The position numbers and the translations under genes were made by a program. A stretch of 64,000 nucleotides of DNA from positions 45,724 to 109,723 of the forward strand of contig CAMDJM010000002.1 in assembly GCA_945900785.1 (NCBI GenBank), written 5' to 3'. Below the pieces are notes generated by a model that saw nothing but the letters and a program-made list of their open reading frames with translations, was not told the origin of the DNA and made no database searches. This document shows, piece by piece, positions 51,941-61,396 of this stretch. Within the stretch, counting starts at the first letter, position 1; every line of letters starts with the position of its first letter. This DNA comes from Akkermansia muciniphila. GTDB lineage: Bacteria; Verrucomicrobiota; Verrucomicrobiia; Verrucomicrobiales; V1-33.

Positions 51941-52580
51941 ATGAATCCCCCCCTTGTTGCCCGGGCTACTCTGCAAAACCGGCCCATGCAGGCTCTGGCC
52001 GGGAATCCGGTGACCGTGATGGTTGGGCCCCGGCAGTGTGGGAAATCGACCTTGGCCCGAACCACGATCCTTGGGGTCCAATGACAAATCCCTGCGTCAC
52101 TACTTGGATCTCCTCACGGGAGCCCAGGTCATCCGGCAGTTGCAGCCGTGGCACGAGAATCTGGGAAAACGCCAGGTAAAATCACCTAAAGTTTACCTTC
52201 GGGATAGCGGCCTGCTGCACTCGCTGCTGGATGTGGCGGGTTGGGATCCCTTGCTGGGCCATCCGAAATTGGGAGCGTCCTGGGAAAGCTTCGCCCTGGA
52301 ACAAATTCTACAGACCACACCCACCCGTCAGGCTTGGTTCTGGAGCACTCACAGCGGAGCGGAGTTGGATCTGCTGCTCTTCCTGAACGGGAAACGCATC
52401 GCCATTGAATTCAAAGCCGGTGCCTCACCCGTGATGACCAAATCCCTGCATGTCGCGCGGGCGGATCTCAAGCTGGACCACGCCTTCATCGTCCACCCCG
52501 GCGAACACCGCTATCCCGTAGCCCCGGGGGTGGACGCGATTCCCCTGCCGGAAATCCTGACGTTGCTCCCGGCCTTGTAG
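51941..52580 (+). pseudogene. DUF4143-type AAA ATPase gene, broken by internal deletion and frameshift
   Basis: Frame 1 from ATG 51941 gives LVARATLQNRPMQALAGNPVTVMVGPRQCGKSTLAR (Walker A) and stops after a few more codons. From about 52075 a second frame gives SNDKSLRHYLDLLTGAQVIRQLQPWHENLGKRQVKSPKVYLRDSGLLHSLLDVAG and later LDLLLFLNGKRIAIEFKAG, the C-terminal DUF4143 domain. The Walker B and sensor part of roughly 180-200 residues is missing, and the two parts are out of frame. The ORF 52023..52580 begins in the wrong part and is not a gene start. Function lost by inference. Confidence 0.75.
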
Positions 52581-52811
52581 CCCCCGCAGGCCGGGTCAAG
52601 CAAGATCTCCGCCAGCGCCGTCATCCGCCCCAATTTGCGAAATCACACTCCAAGCCTCTGAAACTGAACGAAGACTGCTTCCACCCCGTGTATGGATCTT
52701 CCATGATGGCACGTAGTGGTGGCTGATTCCTCCTACCGGTGCTGGTTTTCCTGGCGCTGAAGTGGGGGGCTGCTTTGCTTTGCTGTTTTCCATCCACAAC
52801 ACCATATCAAC

Positions 52812-54392
52812 ATGAAAACCAACCGATCTGTCCCCTTTTCCCCGGTGCTGCTGGCTGCCGGAATCCTGACCAGTCTGCCGGCGGCGGCGGAGGTGCGCTT
52901 GCCGGGGCTATTTACGGATAACATGATGCTGCAGCGGGATCAGCCGGTGAGGGTGTGGGGCTGGGCGGAGGCAGATGAGGCGGTGAGTGCCACCCTGGCC
53001 GGAAAAACCAGCTCGGCCAAGGCGGACCGGAAGGGGCTTTGGTCCCTGGAACTGCCAGCGGTGGCGACCGGGGAGAATTTGGAGCTGACAGTGACGGGAC
53101 GGAATACGGTGACGCTGAAAAACATCATCATGGGCGATCTCTGGGTTTGCTCCGGCCAATCCAATATGGAGATGGAACTGGGCGGGTGCGTGGGGTTCCA
53201 GGAGGATCAGAAAGCGGCGAATCTGCCAAAAATCCGCCGGATCAAATTCAACCACACGCAGTCCGGCCAACCGGAAATGGTGCCGCCGGTGGCGACGCCG
53301 TGGCAGGTGTGCACGCCTGAGACGGTGGTGCATTTTTCAGCGGTGGGTTTTTACTTTGCACGGGAGATCGTGCAAAAAACCGGCGTGCCTATCGGAATCG
53401 TGGATAACAATTGGGGCGGCACCGCGATTGAGCCCTGGGTGCCCATGGAGGGGCTGGGTCAGGTGGCGGAGTTGAAGCCACAATTTGCTGCCAAGCAGGA
53501 GGCGATCAAAAACTACCGGGCGGCCCTGCCGGCTTCCCTGAGCACCGTTGAGGCATGGATTACGCAGACGCGCAAGGATCTCGCCGAGGGGACGCAGACC
53601 GGTCCGCCCCCGGCTTTTCCTGCCCAGCCGGATGGCGGGTGGAGCAGCATGTATAACGCCATGATCCATCCGGTGGTGAAATCCCATATCAAGGGTGCGC
53701 TGTGGTATCAGGGGGAATCCAATGGAGGCGAGGGAGAAAGTTATTACGACAAGATGCGCGCGCTGATCGGCGGCTGGCGGCAGCAGTGGGGTCAGGGGGA
53801 TTTTCCCTTCTATTTTGTCCAACTGGCCAATTTTCAGGCGGTTTCCGAAGATCCTGCCGGTGGCAATGGCTGGGCAAAACTGCGCGACGCCCAGACTAAA
53901 TCCCTATCGATTCCCAATACCGGGATGGCGGTGATCACGGATACCGTGCCGCTGGCAGAGCGGGATGATATCCATCCCCGGAACAAATACGACGTGGGCC
54001 TGCGTCTTTCGCGCTGGGCGCTGGCACGTGATTATGGGATGACGGACATGGAAGCGTCAGGACCCCTGTTCCAGAGCCAGAAGATCGAAGGCGGCCGGAT
54101 TCAGCTATCCTTCAGCCACAGCGGCAAGGGCCTGATGGTGGGGAAAAAAGAGGGCAGATCTCCTGCGGCGGAAAATGCCGGGGCGAAGCTCAAGGGTTTT
54201 GCCATCGCGGGGGCTGACCGGAAATGGGCCTGGGCTGAGGCGGTGATCGAGGGCAATACGGTGGCGGTGTCCTCCCCGGCGGTGAAGGAACCGGTGGCAG
54301 TGCGTTATGCCTGGCAGATGAATCCTGATGGCTCGAATCTCTACAACCGGGATGGATTGCCCGCCTCCCCCTTCCGCACGGACGGCTGGTGA
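52812..54392 (+). CDS. Sialate O-acetylesterase (SASA family), secreted
   Basis: These enzymes remove O-acetyl groups from sialic acids or related sugars. The 526-residue protein has a signal peptide (KTNRSVPFSPVLLAAGILTSLPAAAEV), an N-terminal beta domain (LPGLFTDNMMLQRDQPVRVWGWAEADEAVSATLAG), and the SGNH-like catalytic core: CSGQSNMEM (nucleophile Ser), WYQGESNGG and DDIHPRNKYDVGLRL (catalytic His). Such enzymes in this phylum degrade host or algal glycans. It is followed 43 nt downstream by an alpha/beta hydrolase. Confidence 0.88.
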   Translation: MKTNRSVPFSPVLLAAGILTSLPAAAEVRLPGLFTDNMMLQRDQPVRVWGWAEADEAVSATLAGKTSSAKADRKGLWSLELPAVATGENLELTVTGRNTVTLKNIIMGDLWVCSGQSNMEMELGGCVGFQEDQKAANLPKIRRIKFNHTQSGQPEMVPPVATPWQVCTPETVVHFSAVGFYFAREIVQKTGVPIGIVDNNWGGTAIEPWVPMEGLGQVAELKPQFAAKQEAIKNYRAALPASLSTVEAWITQTRKDLAEGTQTGPPPAFPAQPDGGWSSMYNAMIHPVVKSHIKGALWYQGESNGGEGESYYDKMRALIGGWRQQWGQGDFPFYFVQLANFQAVSEDPAGGNGWAKLRDAQTKSLSIPNTGMAVITDTVPLAERDDIHPRNKYDVGLRLSRWALARDYGMTDMEASGPLFQSQKIEGGRIQLSFSHSGKGLMVGKKEGRSPAAENAGAKLKGFAIAGADRKWAWAEAVIEGNTVAVSSPAVKEPVAVRYAWQMNPDGSNLYNRDGLPASPFRTDGW

Positions 54393-54435
54393 GGTAAAGC
54401 CAGTTCCACCCCACCCGCGCTCCATCTTCTGAACC

Positions 54436-55662
54436 ATGACTTTCCCCCGCCGCCCTTCCTTCACCGCCGCCCTGCTCCTCACCTGTGCTCTGCAGTTTCC
54501 GCTGAAACACCCTCTGCACGCCGAAACCGCCGAGCCGGCCATCACCCCGGACGTAATTTACGGTCGCAAGGCCGGCATGGCTCTGACTTACGATGTGATC
54601 AAACCCGCCCAGCCCAACGGCGCGGCGGTGCTCTTCATGGTCAGCGGCGGCTGGATCTCCACCTGGGCGGATCCGGCACCGCTGGTGGTCAAGGCCATGG
54701 CCGCCAAGGACGCAAATGCCTTTGGCATGTTGTTGGATCATGGATTCACCCTCCTGCTCGTCCGCCATGGCAGCAGCCCTTACTTCCGGGTGCCGGATGC
54801 CGTGGAGGATGTCCGCCGGGCGGTGCGCCATGTGCGGCTGAATGCTAAATCCATGGGCATCGATCCGGAGCGCCTCGGCGTCTTCGGCGGCAGCGCGGGC
54901 GGGCATCTTTCCCTCATGCTCGGCACGGCCAGCGATGCCGGGAACCCCGCCGCCAGCGATGCCTTGGAAAAAACCAGTGACCGCGTCGCCGCCGTGGTCG
55001 CCTATTTCCCGCCCACCGAACTCTCCAATTACATCGGCGACAAACGGTTCCCCGCCTTGGATTTCCCGGCGGACAAATCGGACGCCGTCTCCCCCATCCG
55101 TCAGGTCACCGCAGACGATGCCCCCACCCTTCTCGTCCATGGCGGAAAGGACACCCTGGTCCCGATCAGTCATAGCCAGAACATGCTCGCGGCCTTCCAG
55201 AAAGCAGGCGTGCCGGTGAACTTGATTACCTTCCCAGAAGCGCAGCACGGCTTCGCCGGGGCCGATGAAAAAACCGCCAGCACCGCCCTGCTGGCTTGGT
55301 TTGAAAAATATCTGAAACCGGCCGCGCCGGTGGCTGAAGCGCCGCCGGTGGGCATCTGGGAAGCCAAGGCCACCCTGCCGGATGGCAGCCTCCGGCCCTC
55401 CGTGCTCACGGTAAGCGAAAAAGAGGGTCACCTCAGCGCACTCGCCGCCGGCGAGCTGGGCGAGCGGAAATTCGACCGCATCACCTGGGAAAAAGGCCAC
55501 CTTTTCATGGAACTGGACATGGAGCAGGACGGCCGCAGCGGCATTATCCGGGTCGAAGCTTCCAACACCGCCGCCGATCAATTGGCCGGCAAATGGTCCT
55601 TCATCAATGACGACGACAAGTCTGTCGCCAGCGGCGCATGGGAAGCCACGAAGCAGCCCTGA
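54436..55662 (+). CDS. Secreted alpha/beta-hydrolase (esterase/lipase type) with C-terminal domain
   Basis: The 408-residue protein has a signal peptide (FTAALLLTCALQFPLKHPLHA). The hydrolase core carries the nucleophile elbow GGSAGGHLSLM, acid LVHGGKDTLVP and histidine EAQHGFAG, a complete triad. An unassigned C-terminal region of about 110 residues from WEAKATLPDGSLRPSVLTVSEKEG on is beta-rich. Location directly after a sialate O-acetylesterase suggests a joint role in deacetylating glycans, which is inference. Confidence 0.85.
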   Translation: MTFPRRPSFTAALLLTCALQFPLKHPLHAETAEPAITPDVIYGRKAGMALTYDVIKPAQPNGAAVLFMVSGGWISTWADPAPLVVKAMAAKDANAFGMLLDHGFTLLLVRHGSSPYFRVPDAVEDVRRAVRHVRLNAKSMGIDPERLGVFGGSAGGHLSLMLGTASDAGNPAASDALEKTSDRVAAVVAYFPPTELSNYIGDKRFPALDFPADKSDAVSPIRQVTADDAPTLLVHGGKDTLVPISHSQNMLAAFQKAGVPVNLITFPEAQHGFAGADEKTASTALLAWFEKYLKPAAPVAEAPPVGIWEAKATLPDGSLRPSVLTVSEKEGHLSALAAGELGERKFDRITWEKGHLFMELDMEQDGRSGIIRVEASNTAADQLAGKWSFINDDDKSVASGAWEATKQP

Positions 55663-55766
55663 AGTCGGGCTGCCTCGCCACGCCCAGCGCCGGCTCGCTG
55701 ACCTCATCGCCGGCCTGGAGTCCCGGACCAGGGCCGCCCGCCCCGCCCAGCTGGCTTACTCCGGGT

Positions 55767-58280
55767 TCAAAATCCAGCTGCATTCTCCCATGCCCAGACG
55801 CCGCCTAGGGTTGGTTTCTGAGTTTTGTGGTCCCAGACGATCGGATGCCAGCCAAACTGACCCGCCTTGGTGATGATTAAGGCCCGGCCATATTGGGGGT
55901 GTTCAGCGAGGACTTTGTCGTGTTGCTTTTCCTGCTCCCAGCGGTCTTTGGGGTCGGCCAGTAATATGCCATTTTCCTTGGAGCGGCCATGCACTTTGAT
56001 CACAAAGTCAGGGTAAAACCGGGCACCGGTGGGGAGGATCAGGTTGACGCTGTAGGGTTTCATCCGCTCGTTACGGTGCCACCAGTCGATGACACTCGCC
56101 GGGGCTTTGTCCAGGTCCTCCGCGAAGGCTTTTTCCCACAGGTTCATGCCGGGAGGATAAATTCCGTAAATGTTCCTCGGGGACTGGGTTACAGTGGATT
56201 CGAATTCGAAGGCTTCCGGCAAATCCGCCGCAAAAGCCACGGTGGCATGTTGGCCGATGGCTTTTTTCTGGGCTTCCTTGAGCAGGCCAGGACGTGCGAC
56301 CAGCATGCTGTTCAAGAGTTGCGACACCTGGGCTGGTGCCGTCAATTGAGTGAGCCCCTTGGATTCCAAAACTTGTTTCAGGCGGGCCAGTAATAGTGCC
56401 CGCAGGTCCTTCGGATGGAACAGGGTATTGGCGCACAGCACGTCAAAAGCCCGGCGGGCCACCTCCGCCACTGACAGATCGGCCTTGGTAAACTTCAGCA
56501 TCAACTGGCCAGTGAAAACTTCCAAAGTCCGTTGCGTGACTTGGACGGAGGAAACCATTCCAGTTATGAGAGTTTCACTTTCCACAAAAAAGTGCTTGGC
56601 ACAATCCTCATCCAGCGTCTCCACCTCCTCCGGGATAGTCATCATCTGAAAGCGCCGGGGCACTCCGGGTTTCAGGGCATAGCGGTGTTTGTTTCCAGGC
56701 TTCAGCATTCCCTCTTTCCCCACGCCGGTGATGGCTTCGATTAAACCGGGAGGAGGGCCAGGGTTCTCTGGTGGCATGGGTTCCGGCGGCAATGTCCCGC
56801 CATCCAAGTCCAGTTCTCCGGGTTCCCAGTGATCAGGGCGGCCACTTCCGGCACCGCTTGGAGAATTCCCGGCGCTCTCTTTTCCAGCGGGCGGTCCCCC
56901 GCCGGTTGGTCCCCAGGAAGTAATGGGGAAAAGCTGGGTTTCCCCGCCTTTGCCCAGCAGTTGCAGGCCATTCACCCCACCGACACACATCACGGCCACG
57001 GTGGGGGACGTCTTGTCCATTTCCGTCTTCATGGCGTTCATCCGCACGCCTGCGGCTTGCAGACCGGATTGGCCATCCGGGTTGGCCAGCAGCACATAGC
57101 CATAGTTCAGCGCCTCCGGCACGGTTTTGCTTTGGAGCCGGCGGTGCACCCGCAGGATCCGGCCCAGCAATTGCACGCCGAAGTCCTCATCCTTCGCTGC
57201 CCGCGTGCTCACCAAGGTAAATGCCCGGGGCGCATCGAATCCCAGCGCCACCGCCATTTTGAAAATCAGCACTTCCACCTTTTCGTTATTGGCCAGGCCC
57301 ATCAGGCCAGCGTCCGGCTCTTCCGCCGTGTGGGTGGCGATGGCTTCCTCCCGGTAGCCACACTGAAGCAATTTCTCCTTCGCCCGCGCGACACTATCTT
57401 TCTTTTTTGAGTCCACCTGCACCATCAGGAGCGGAGTCAGGGAAATACCGGCTTCCTTCAGCTTTTCCTTCAAATCCGCCTGGATGCCCGCCGCGCAACG
57501 CAGGCAGGTCATTTCCAGATCCACCAGACCTTCGCTCGCTGGATCGGGAACAAAGCTGATGCACTTCACCCCGGCTTTGACCAGCCCGGCATCCACCGCA
57601 TCCGTCCGGCTCACTGCGATGCGGTGCACCTTCGCAATGCCACAGGCTTCCTTCCATTTGGTGATGTCCTTGTCATCCGGGGTGGCCGTGATCAGCACGG
57701 TGTATTCCGGGGCCAGCACCTCCTTGTAGAAGGCGGTGGCCTGGCTCTGCCCCTGGAAGCTGTGGTGGGCTTCATCCACCACGATACCGATCCGCAGCCC
57801 CATCTTCCGCAACCCAGCCACCAGAGTATCCGTCCCCGGGGCTTGCTCGCTGTCCTGCCGGGCTTTCCGTTGCTCTTTGGACTTTACCGCAACGGTCTGC
57901 CAGGTCGTCACAAAGACATCGCCCGCCCGGCTGCCGGAAATCTGCCGATCCTGCGCCAGGTCCCGCACATTCAGTCCTGCGCATTGTTCCTTCAAAAATG
58001 AAACCGTCTGCCCGGTGACTCCCCTGAAAGGCGCAAACCAAAACCACACCACCGGTTCCTTTTGGGAAAAAGCCTCCAGGAGATGCGCTGCAATCAGCGT
58101 CTTGCCGCTCCCGGTGGGTGCCTCCAGGAGCAGGCAACCCTGATGCGAGGAAACCGCCTGCCGTTCCGCCGCTCCGGCTCCGGCCGCCAGGGCATCATAT
58201 TGCTGGCGGGCATAGTCCATGTGGTAGCGGCCATTGGCCACTGCTTGTTCCTGATAGCGTTTCAGCGTCTTGATCTTCAT
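55767..58280 (-). CDS. Type III-like restriction subunit: SF2 helicase with C-terminal PD-(D/E)XK-like region
   Basis: The 837-residue protein has SF2 helicase motifs: I APTGSGKTLIAAHLL, II IVVDEAHHSFQ, III LITATP and VI QLLGRILRVHR, as in type III Res subunits. Near the C-terminus GARFYPDFVIKV...NGILLADPKDR fits a PD...DxK nuclease pattern. The middle contains a Gly/Pro-rich linker of about 60 residues (GPTGGGPPAGKESAGNSPSGAGSG...), separating the helicase from the C-terminal half. It is the last gene of a minus-strand cassette (mod, kinase-like, this gene) with gaps of 4 and 14 nt. The restriction role is inferred from family and context. Confidence 0.82.
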   Translation of the reverse strand: MKIKTLKRYQEQAVANGRYHMDYARQQYDALAAGAGAAERQAVSSHQGCLLLEAPTGSGKTLIAAHLLEAFSQKEPVVWFWFAPFRGVTGQTVSFLKEQCAGLNVRDLAQDRQISGSRAGDVFVTTWQTVAVKSKEQRKARQDSEQAPGTDTLVAGLRKMGLRIGIVVDEAHHSFQGQSQATAFYKEVLAPEYTVLITATPDDKDITKWKEACGIAKVHRIAVSRTDAVDAGLVKAGVKCISFVPDPASEGLVDLEMTCLRCAAGIQADLKEKLKEAGISLTPLLMVQVDSKKKDSVARAKEKLLQCGYREEAIATHTAEEPDAGLMGLANNEKVEVLIFKMAVALGFDAPRAFTLVSTRAAKDEDFGVQLLGRILRVHRRLQSKTVPEALNYGYVLLANPDGQSGLQAAGVRMNAMKTEMDKTSPTVAVMCVGGVNGLQLLGKGGETQLFPITSWGPTGGGPPAGKESAGNSPSGAGSGRPDHWEPGELDLDGGTLPPEPMPPENPGPPPGLIEAITGVGKEGMLKPGNKHRYALKPGVPRRFQMMTIPEEVETLDEDCAKHFFVESETLITGMVSSVQVTQRTLEVFTGQLMLKFTKADLSVAEVARRAFDVLCANTLFHPKDLRALLLARLKQVLESKGLTQLTAPAQVSQLLNSMLVARPGLLKEAQKKAIGQHATVAFAADLPEAFEFESTVTQSPRNIYGIYPPGMNLWEKAFAEDLDKAPASVIDWWHRNERMKPYSVNLILPTGARFYPDFVIKVHGRSKENGILLADPKDRWEQEKQHDKVLAEHPQYGRALIITKAGQFGWHPIVWDHKTQKPTLGGVWAWENAAGF

Positions 58281-58294
58281 GGCTGGGGGACAGT

Positions 58295-59299
58295 TTAAAA
58301 AAGTTTCGCCTCAGGGTGGAAATGACAGGGGGGGAACCCGTGCGGCAGTTCCGTGATGATCACATCCACCGGCACCAGGATCCCGTTTTCCCCCACGATG
58401 ACATTGGCCGGATGCACATCCCACACCCCAAACCGGCCGATGCGCCAGGAGGTGGAATCTTCATAACCGATTCCCTTCCACTTCATTTGCACCAGGCCCA
58501 GGGCCTTCATCCCCTCTTGGATCTCCTCCATCGTGGCCCGGCGGCCACGCACATGAGGTTGTGAGGTCACGATGCGCCAGCCGCCCTTGCCTTCCCGCCA
58601 CAGGCCGAGCAGTTGGATGTCGTCCTGAAAAAGTTCGTTTTGCCGCGTCAATCGTTCAAGATATTCCTGCGGTAACGCATTCAGCAACAACGGCCTGCCG
58701 TCCTCCCAATACACGGTGTAGCCAGCCAGGCCCGGCTTGGTATATTTGATCCAGCGTTCCGTTTCCGCCTGGTAAACCACATCATGTTCCCGGCCACCTG
58801 CGGCGTTGGGGCCGGGCGACTCCACGATCATCCTCTGGGCATCGCACCAACGGCGGAGTTGGCTCCATTGGCGCTCCGGCTCTTCCCAATCATCTTCATC
58901 GGCGTCCCCATCAAAAGTGCCATCTGGGTATAGGCCTCCGCTGAGGTAGTTCTGTGCCCCGGCAAGCGTGCCTCCCGCAGGGCCTGTTTCTGTTGGTCCG
59001 TCATAGCGTGCACTTTGTCCTGAAATCATCTCCTCCGCAAGCTCCTCCTCGTCGAATATCACATCCTCCCCGATGTCTTCCTCCGGCATCCCGCTCAGGT
59101 CCAGTAGCTCCATCTCCACCGGCCCCAGCTGCATCTCTGCCTGGCTCCGCGCCCGGCTGAGGATACTGCAATGCCGCGAGCCCCAGGCCAGCTTCTCCTG
59201 GTTCAGCAGGGACGCCTCGAACGGCAGGTCCGGGCTGTTCCACAGCATCCCGTCCCACAGGAGGCGCTTTCCCTGCGCGTTCGTGAAGACAATGTCCAT
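58295..59299 (-). CDS. Unassigned protein with kinase-like (polyvalent-kinase-type) C-terminus between mod and res
   Basis: The 334-residue protein has an N-terminal region with the pattern AWGSRHCSILSRARSQAEMQL, an acidic linker (DGDADEDDWEEPERQW), and a C-terminal part of about 190 residues. The latter reads HDVVYQAETERWIKYTKPG...LERLTRQNELFQDDIQLLG, then GGWRIVTSQPHVRGRRATMEEI, then RFGVWDVHPANVIVGENGILVPVDVIITEL. This looks like the kinase-type domain found in phage polyvalent proteins: an invariant-lysine strand, a catalytic-loop-like DVHPAN and a downstream Asp. Kinase activity is not proven. It lies 4 nt from mod and 14 nt from res, so it belongs to that system. Confidence 0.6.
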   Translation of the reverse strand: MDIVFTNAQGKRLLWDGMLWNSPDLPFEASLLNQEKLAWGSRHCSILSRARSQAEMQLGPVEMELLDLSGMPEEDIGEDVIFDEEELAEEMISGQSARYDGPTETGPAGGTLAGAQNYLSGGLYPDGTFDGDADEDDWEEPERQWSQLRRWCDAQRMIVESPGPNAAGGREHDVVYQAETERWIKYTKPGLAGYTVYWEDGRPLLLNALPQEYLERLTRQNELFQDDIQLLGLWREGKGGWRIVTSQPHVRGRRATMEEIQEGMKALGLVQMKWKGIGYEDSTSWRIGRFGVWDVHPANVIVGENGILVPVDVIITELPHGFPPCHFHPEAKLF

Positions 59300-59303
59300 C
59301 CTG

Positions 59304-60950
59304 TCAGGCCCGCCCCCTTCCCAGGCCGAATTTCAGCGCCAGGCTCTGCGGGATGGTTTCCACCTGGATGTGTTCCGCCCCGGCGAGCCGCTCCGCCATC
59401 AGCCCAGGCTGCCAGGTGTAAACGATCACCCCGGCCAGCCCCTTCGCCCGCTTGAGGATCTCCCGGGCGCTCGCTGCTTTCACCTGCGGCACATAACATA
59501 GCGCCCCCTCCGCATCCTGCGCCCAGTGCAGTGCCGCCGGAGCGTAAGCCATCAGGCCCTCCCGGTGCATCAATTGCAGCGCGGTCCACACCTGGCTGTG
59601 CTCGATCTCCATCAAGTCCCCCTCCGGGATCCGCCGGCACCGCAGATAGGCAAAGTCTCCGCCCAATCCAGGCTTTTCCCCATACCCCGCGATCACCCGC
59701 CGCACCCGTTCCGCGCAGACGTCCCGGCACAAGTTCTTCTCCGGTTCCTCCTCCGTCGCCTCGGTGCTGGAGACGAGGATAAACCGTCGCCTCCCTCCAT
59801 CCGCCGCATTCGCCTTCAACACCGCATGGCCCGTCGTCCCGCTCCCAGCGAAGAAGTCCAGCACGATGTCGTCAGGGCCGCAGCCGATTTGCAGAATGCG
59901 CTCCAGCAACCGGACCGGCTTGGGGGTATCAAAGGCGGTCTGGGTCCCGAAAATTTCCCGGATTTCCTTACGGGATTCGTCCGTGTGGCCAACTTCCTCG
60001 TGAGGCCACCATGTCCATGGAACAAGGCCCTCCACCTCTGATAGATAACGAATAATGCTCGGCTGAGCACTCCCATCTTTTCCCCAATAAATCCGTCCTT
60101 GCTCTTTTAGCTTCAGAAACTCTGGCTCGATAGTAGACCAACAGCGCCCTTCGGGTGGTTTGTGTTTTTTGCCACTCGGGGTGGTCACCTCATACATTTG
60201 GTTCGGCCTGAATCCTTGTGCTGTCATCGGAATCCCACGCCATCGGCCTAGTGCGTCGTTATTCGGATTCTTATAAACAGCAGCTTGATCAAAAGAGAGC
60301 GGAATTTTGCCGCTCCTTCTCTGAAACACCTCAGGCTTCGGCGAATACACCAAAACATATTCGTGGGCATCGCCTATAACGCCCCGTTTTTCCCTGGAAT
60401 AGCGCTTCTGCCAGATGCAGTTGGCCACAAAAGCCGCCTCCCCGAAAACCTGCTTCATCAGCAGGGTGAGCGCGGCCATTTCGTTATCGTCGATGTGGAC
60501 AAAAATCACCCCATCCTCCGCCAGCAATTCCTTGGCGAGGGTGAGTCGTTGGTGCATGAACTCACACCAGCGGGAGTGCCGCCACGCATCGTCCTTGTCC
60601 ACGTAGCGGTCGTTATAGACGAAGTCGCGGTTCCCTGTGTTGTAGGGCGGGTCGATGCAGATGCACTTCACCCGCCCGGCATAGGCCATGCGGAGGAAGC
60701 GCAGGGCATCGAAGTTATCCCCCTCAATGATCAGATTCCGCCACACTGCATCCGCGCCCTCCGCCCCGGCAGTGGGGGCCGTCGATAGCGCTGCATCCAA
60801 ATCCAGCGCCACAAAATCCCCATTCAGCGCTTTTTCCCGCTCCACCTCGTTCGTCTCCCAAACCAGCCCGAACCGCGTCGCATCCCGCCGGTCCCGCGCC
60901 TCCAGTAGGCGCACCAGTTCTTCGCGGGAGTAATCATCATAGCGAGGCAT
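59304..60950 (-). CDS. Type III-like DNA methyltransferase (Mod)
   Basis: This is a beta-class adenine/cytosine-N4 methyltransferase: motif IV DPPYNTG appears before the S-adenosylmethionine motif I DFFAGSGTTGHAV. The 548-residue protein begins PRYDDYSREELVRLLEARDRRDATRFGLVWETNEVEREKAL and LIIEGDNFDALRFL, typical of type III Mod. The region between the two motif groups (about 200-340) holds the putative target recognition domain, e.g. RKSGKIPL-like YSPKPEVFQRRSGKIPLSF. Start 60950 is preferred over 61046 because the earlier residues are Pro/Lys-rich leader. It is the first gene of the three-gene cassette. Confidence 0.88.
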   Translation of the reverse strand: MPRYDDYSREELVRLLEARDRRDATRFGLVWETNEVEREKALNGDFVALDLDAALSTAPTAGAEGADAVWRNLIIEGDNFDALRFLRMAYAGRVKCICIDPPYNTGNRDFVYNDRYVDKDDAWRHSRWCEFMHQRLTLAKELLAEDGVIFVHIDDNEMAALTLLMKQVFGEAAFVANCIWQKRYSREKRGVIGDAHEYVLVYSPKPEVFQRRSGKIPLSFDQAAVYKNPNNDALGRWRGIPMTAQGFRPNQMYEVTTPSGKKHKPPEGRCWSTIEPEFLKLKEQGRIYWGKDGSAQPSIIRYLSEVEGLVPWTWWPHEEVGHTDESRKEIREIFGTQTAFDTPKPVRLLERILQIGCGPDDIVLDFFAGSGTTGHAVLKANAADGGRRRFILVSSTEATEEEPEKNLCRDVCAERVRRVIAGYGEKPGLGGDFAYLRCRRIPEGDLMEIEHSQVWTALQLMHREGLMAYAPAALHWAQDAEGALCYVPQVKAASAREILKRAKGLAGVIVYTWQPGLMAERLAGAEHIQVETIPQSLALKFGLGRGRA

Positions 60951-61126
60951 GGGAGCAGGAGGGGATGGGGTCAGAGGGTATCCGGAACGTTTCTGACCCT
61001 TCGCACGTTTCCAAAGCGTCAGACAACTGCTTTTCGTGACTCTCACCCAACGCGGAAGCGTGGCATGGCCATGTAATGTTCATGCGCTCATCCCTCATCC
61101 AACAACTCTCAGCTTCCTTTCAGGGA

Positions 61127-61396
61127 TTACGGGCTGACCTCCGCGCGGAAGTAGCGGCGGGTGGGGGTGTTGGTGGGGAGACGGAAGGCGGCGGTGGTGC
61201 CGTTGCCACTGAAAGTGAGGCCGGTGGGAGCCCAGCTTCCGGGGGCCAGGGTGTCGCTGCGGTGGAGGGTGTAGGTTCTTCCCGTGATGATGGCGAAGGT
61301 GATGAGGATGTCCCCGCCGTCTCTGGTGGCCAAGGGACGGGAGCCTGGGGGACCTGCGCGTGCCGCACCATGGACTGCGATTGAGGCCGAAATCAA
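61127..61396 (-). pseudogene. C-terminal remnant of a large extracellular protein
   Basis: The 89 residues end with LITFAIITGRTYTLHRSDTLAPGSWAPTGLTFSGNGTTAAFRLPTNTPTRRYFRAEVSP. This beta-rich pattern (R.Y.L.RSD.L..GSW...G..., FYRVxVxP end) is the usual C-terminal module of large verrucomicrobial secreted proteins. No signal peptide or body of such a protein is present, so it is a 3' fragment. Confidence 0.5.

Noticed and set aside
52023-52580. Stand-alone 185-residue protein
   Set aside because: Its first 17 residues are an out-of-frame reading of the Walker A region; it is the 3' half of a broken DUF4143 gene.
54190-55707. 505-residue minus-strand ORF over the alpha/beta hydrolase
   Set aside because: The plus strand carries a full catalytic triad and signal peptide; the antisense frame has none.
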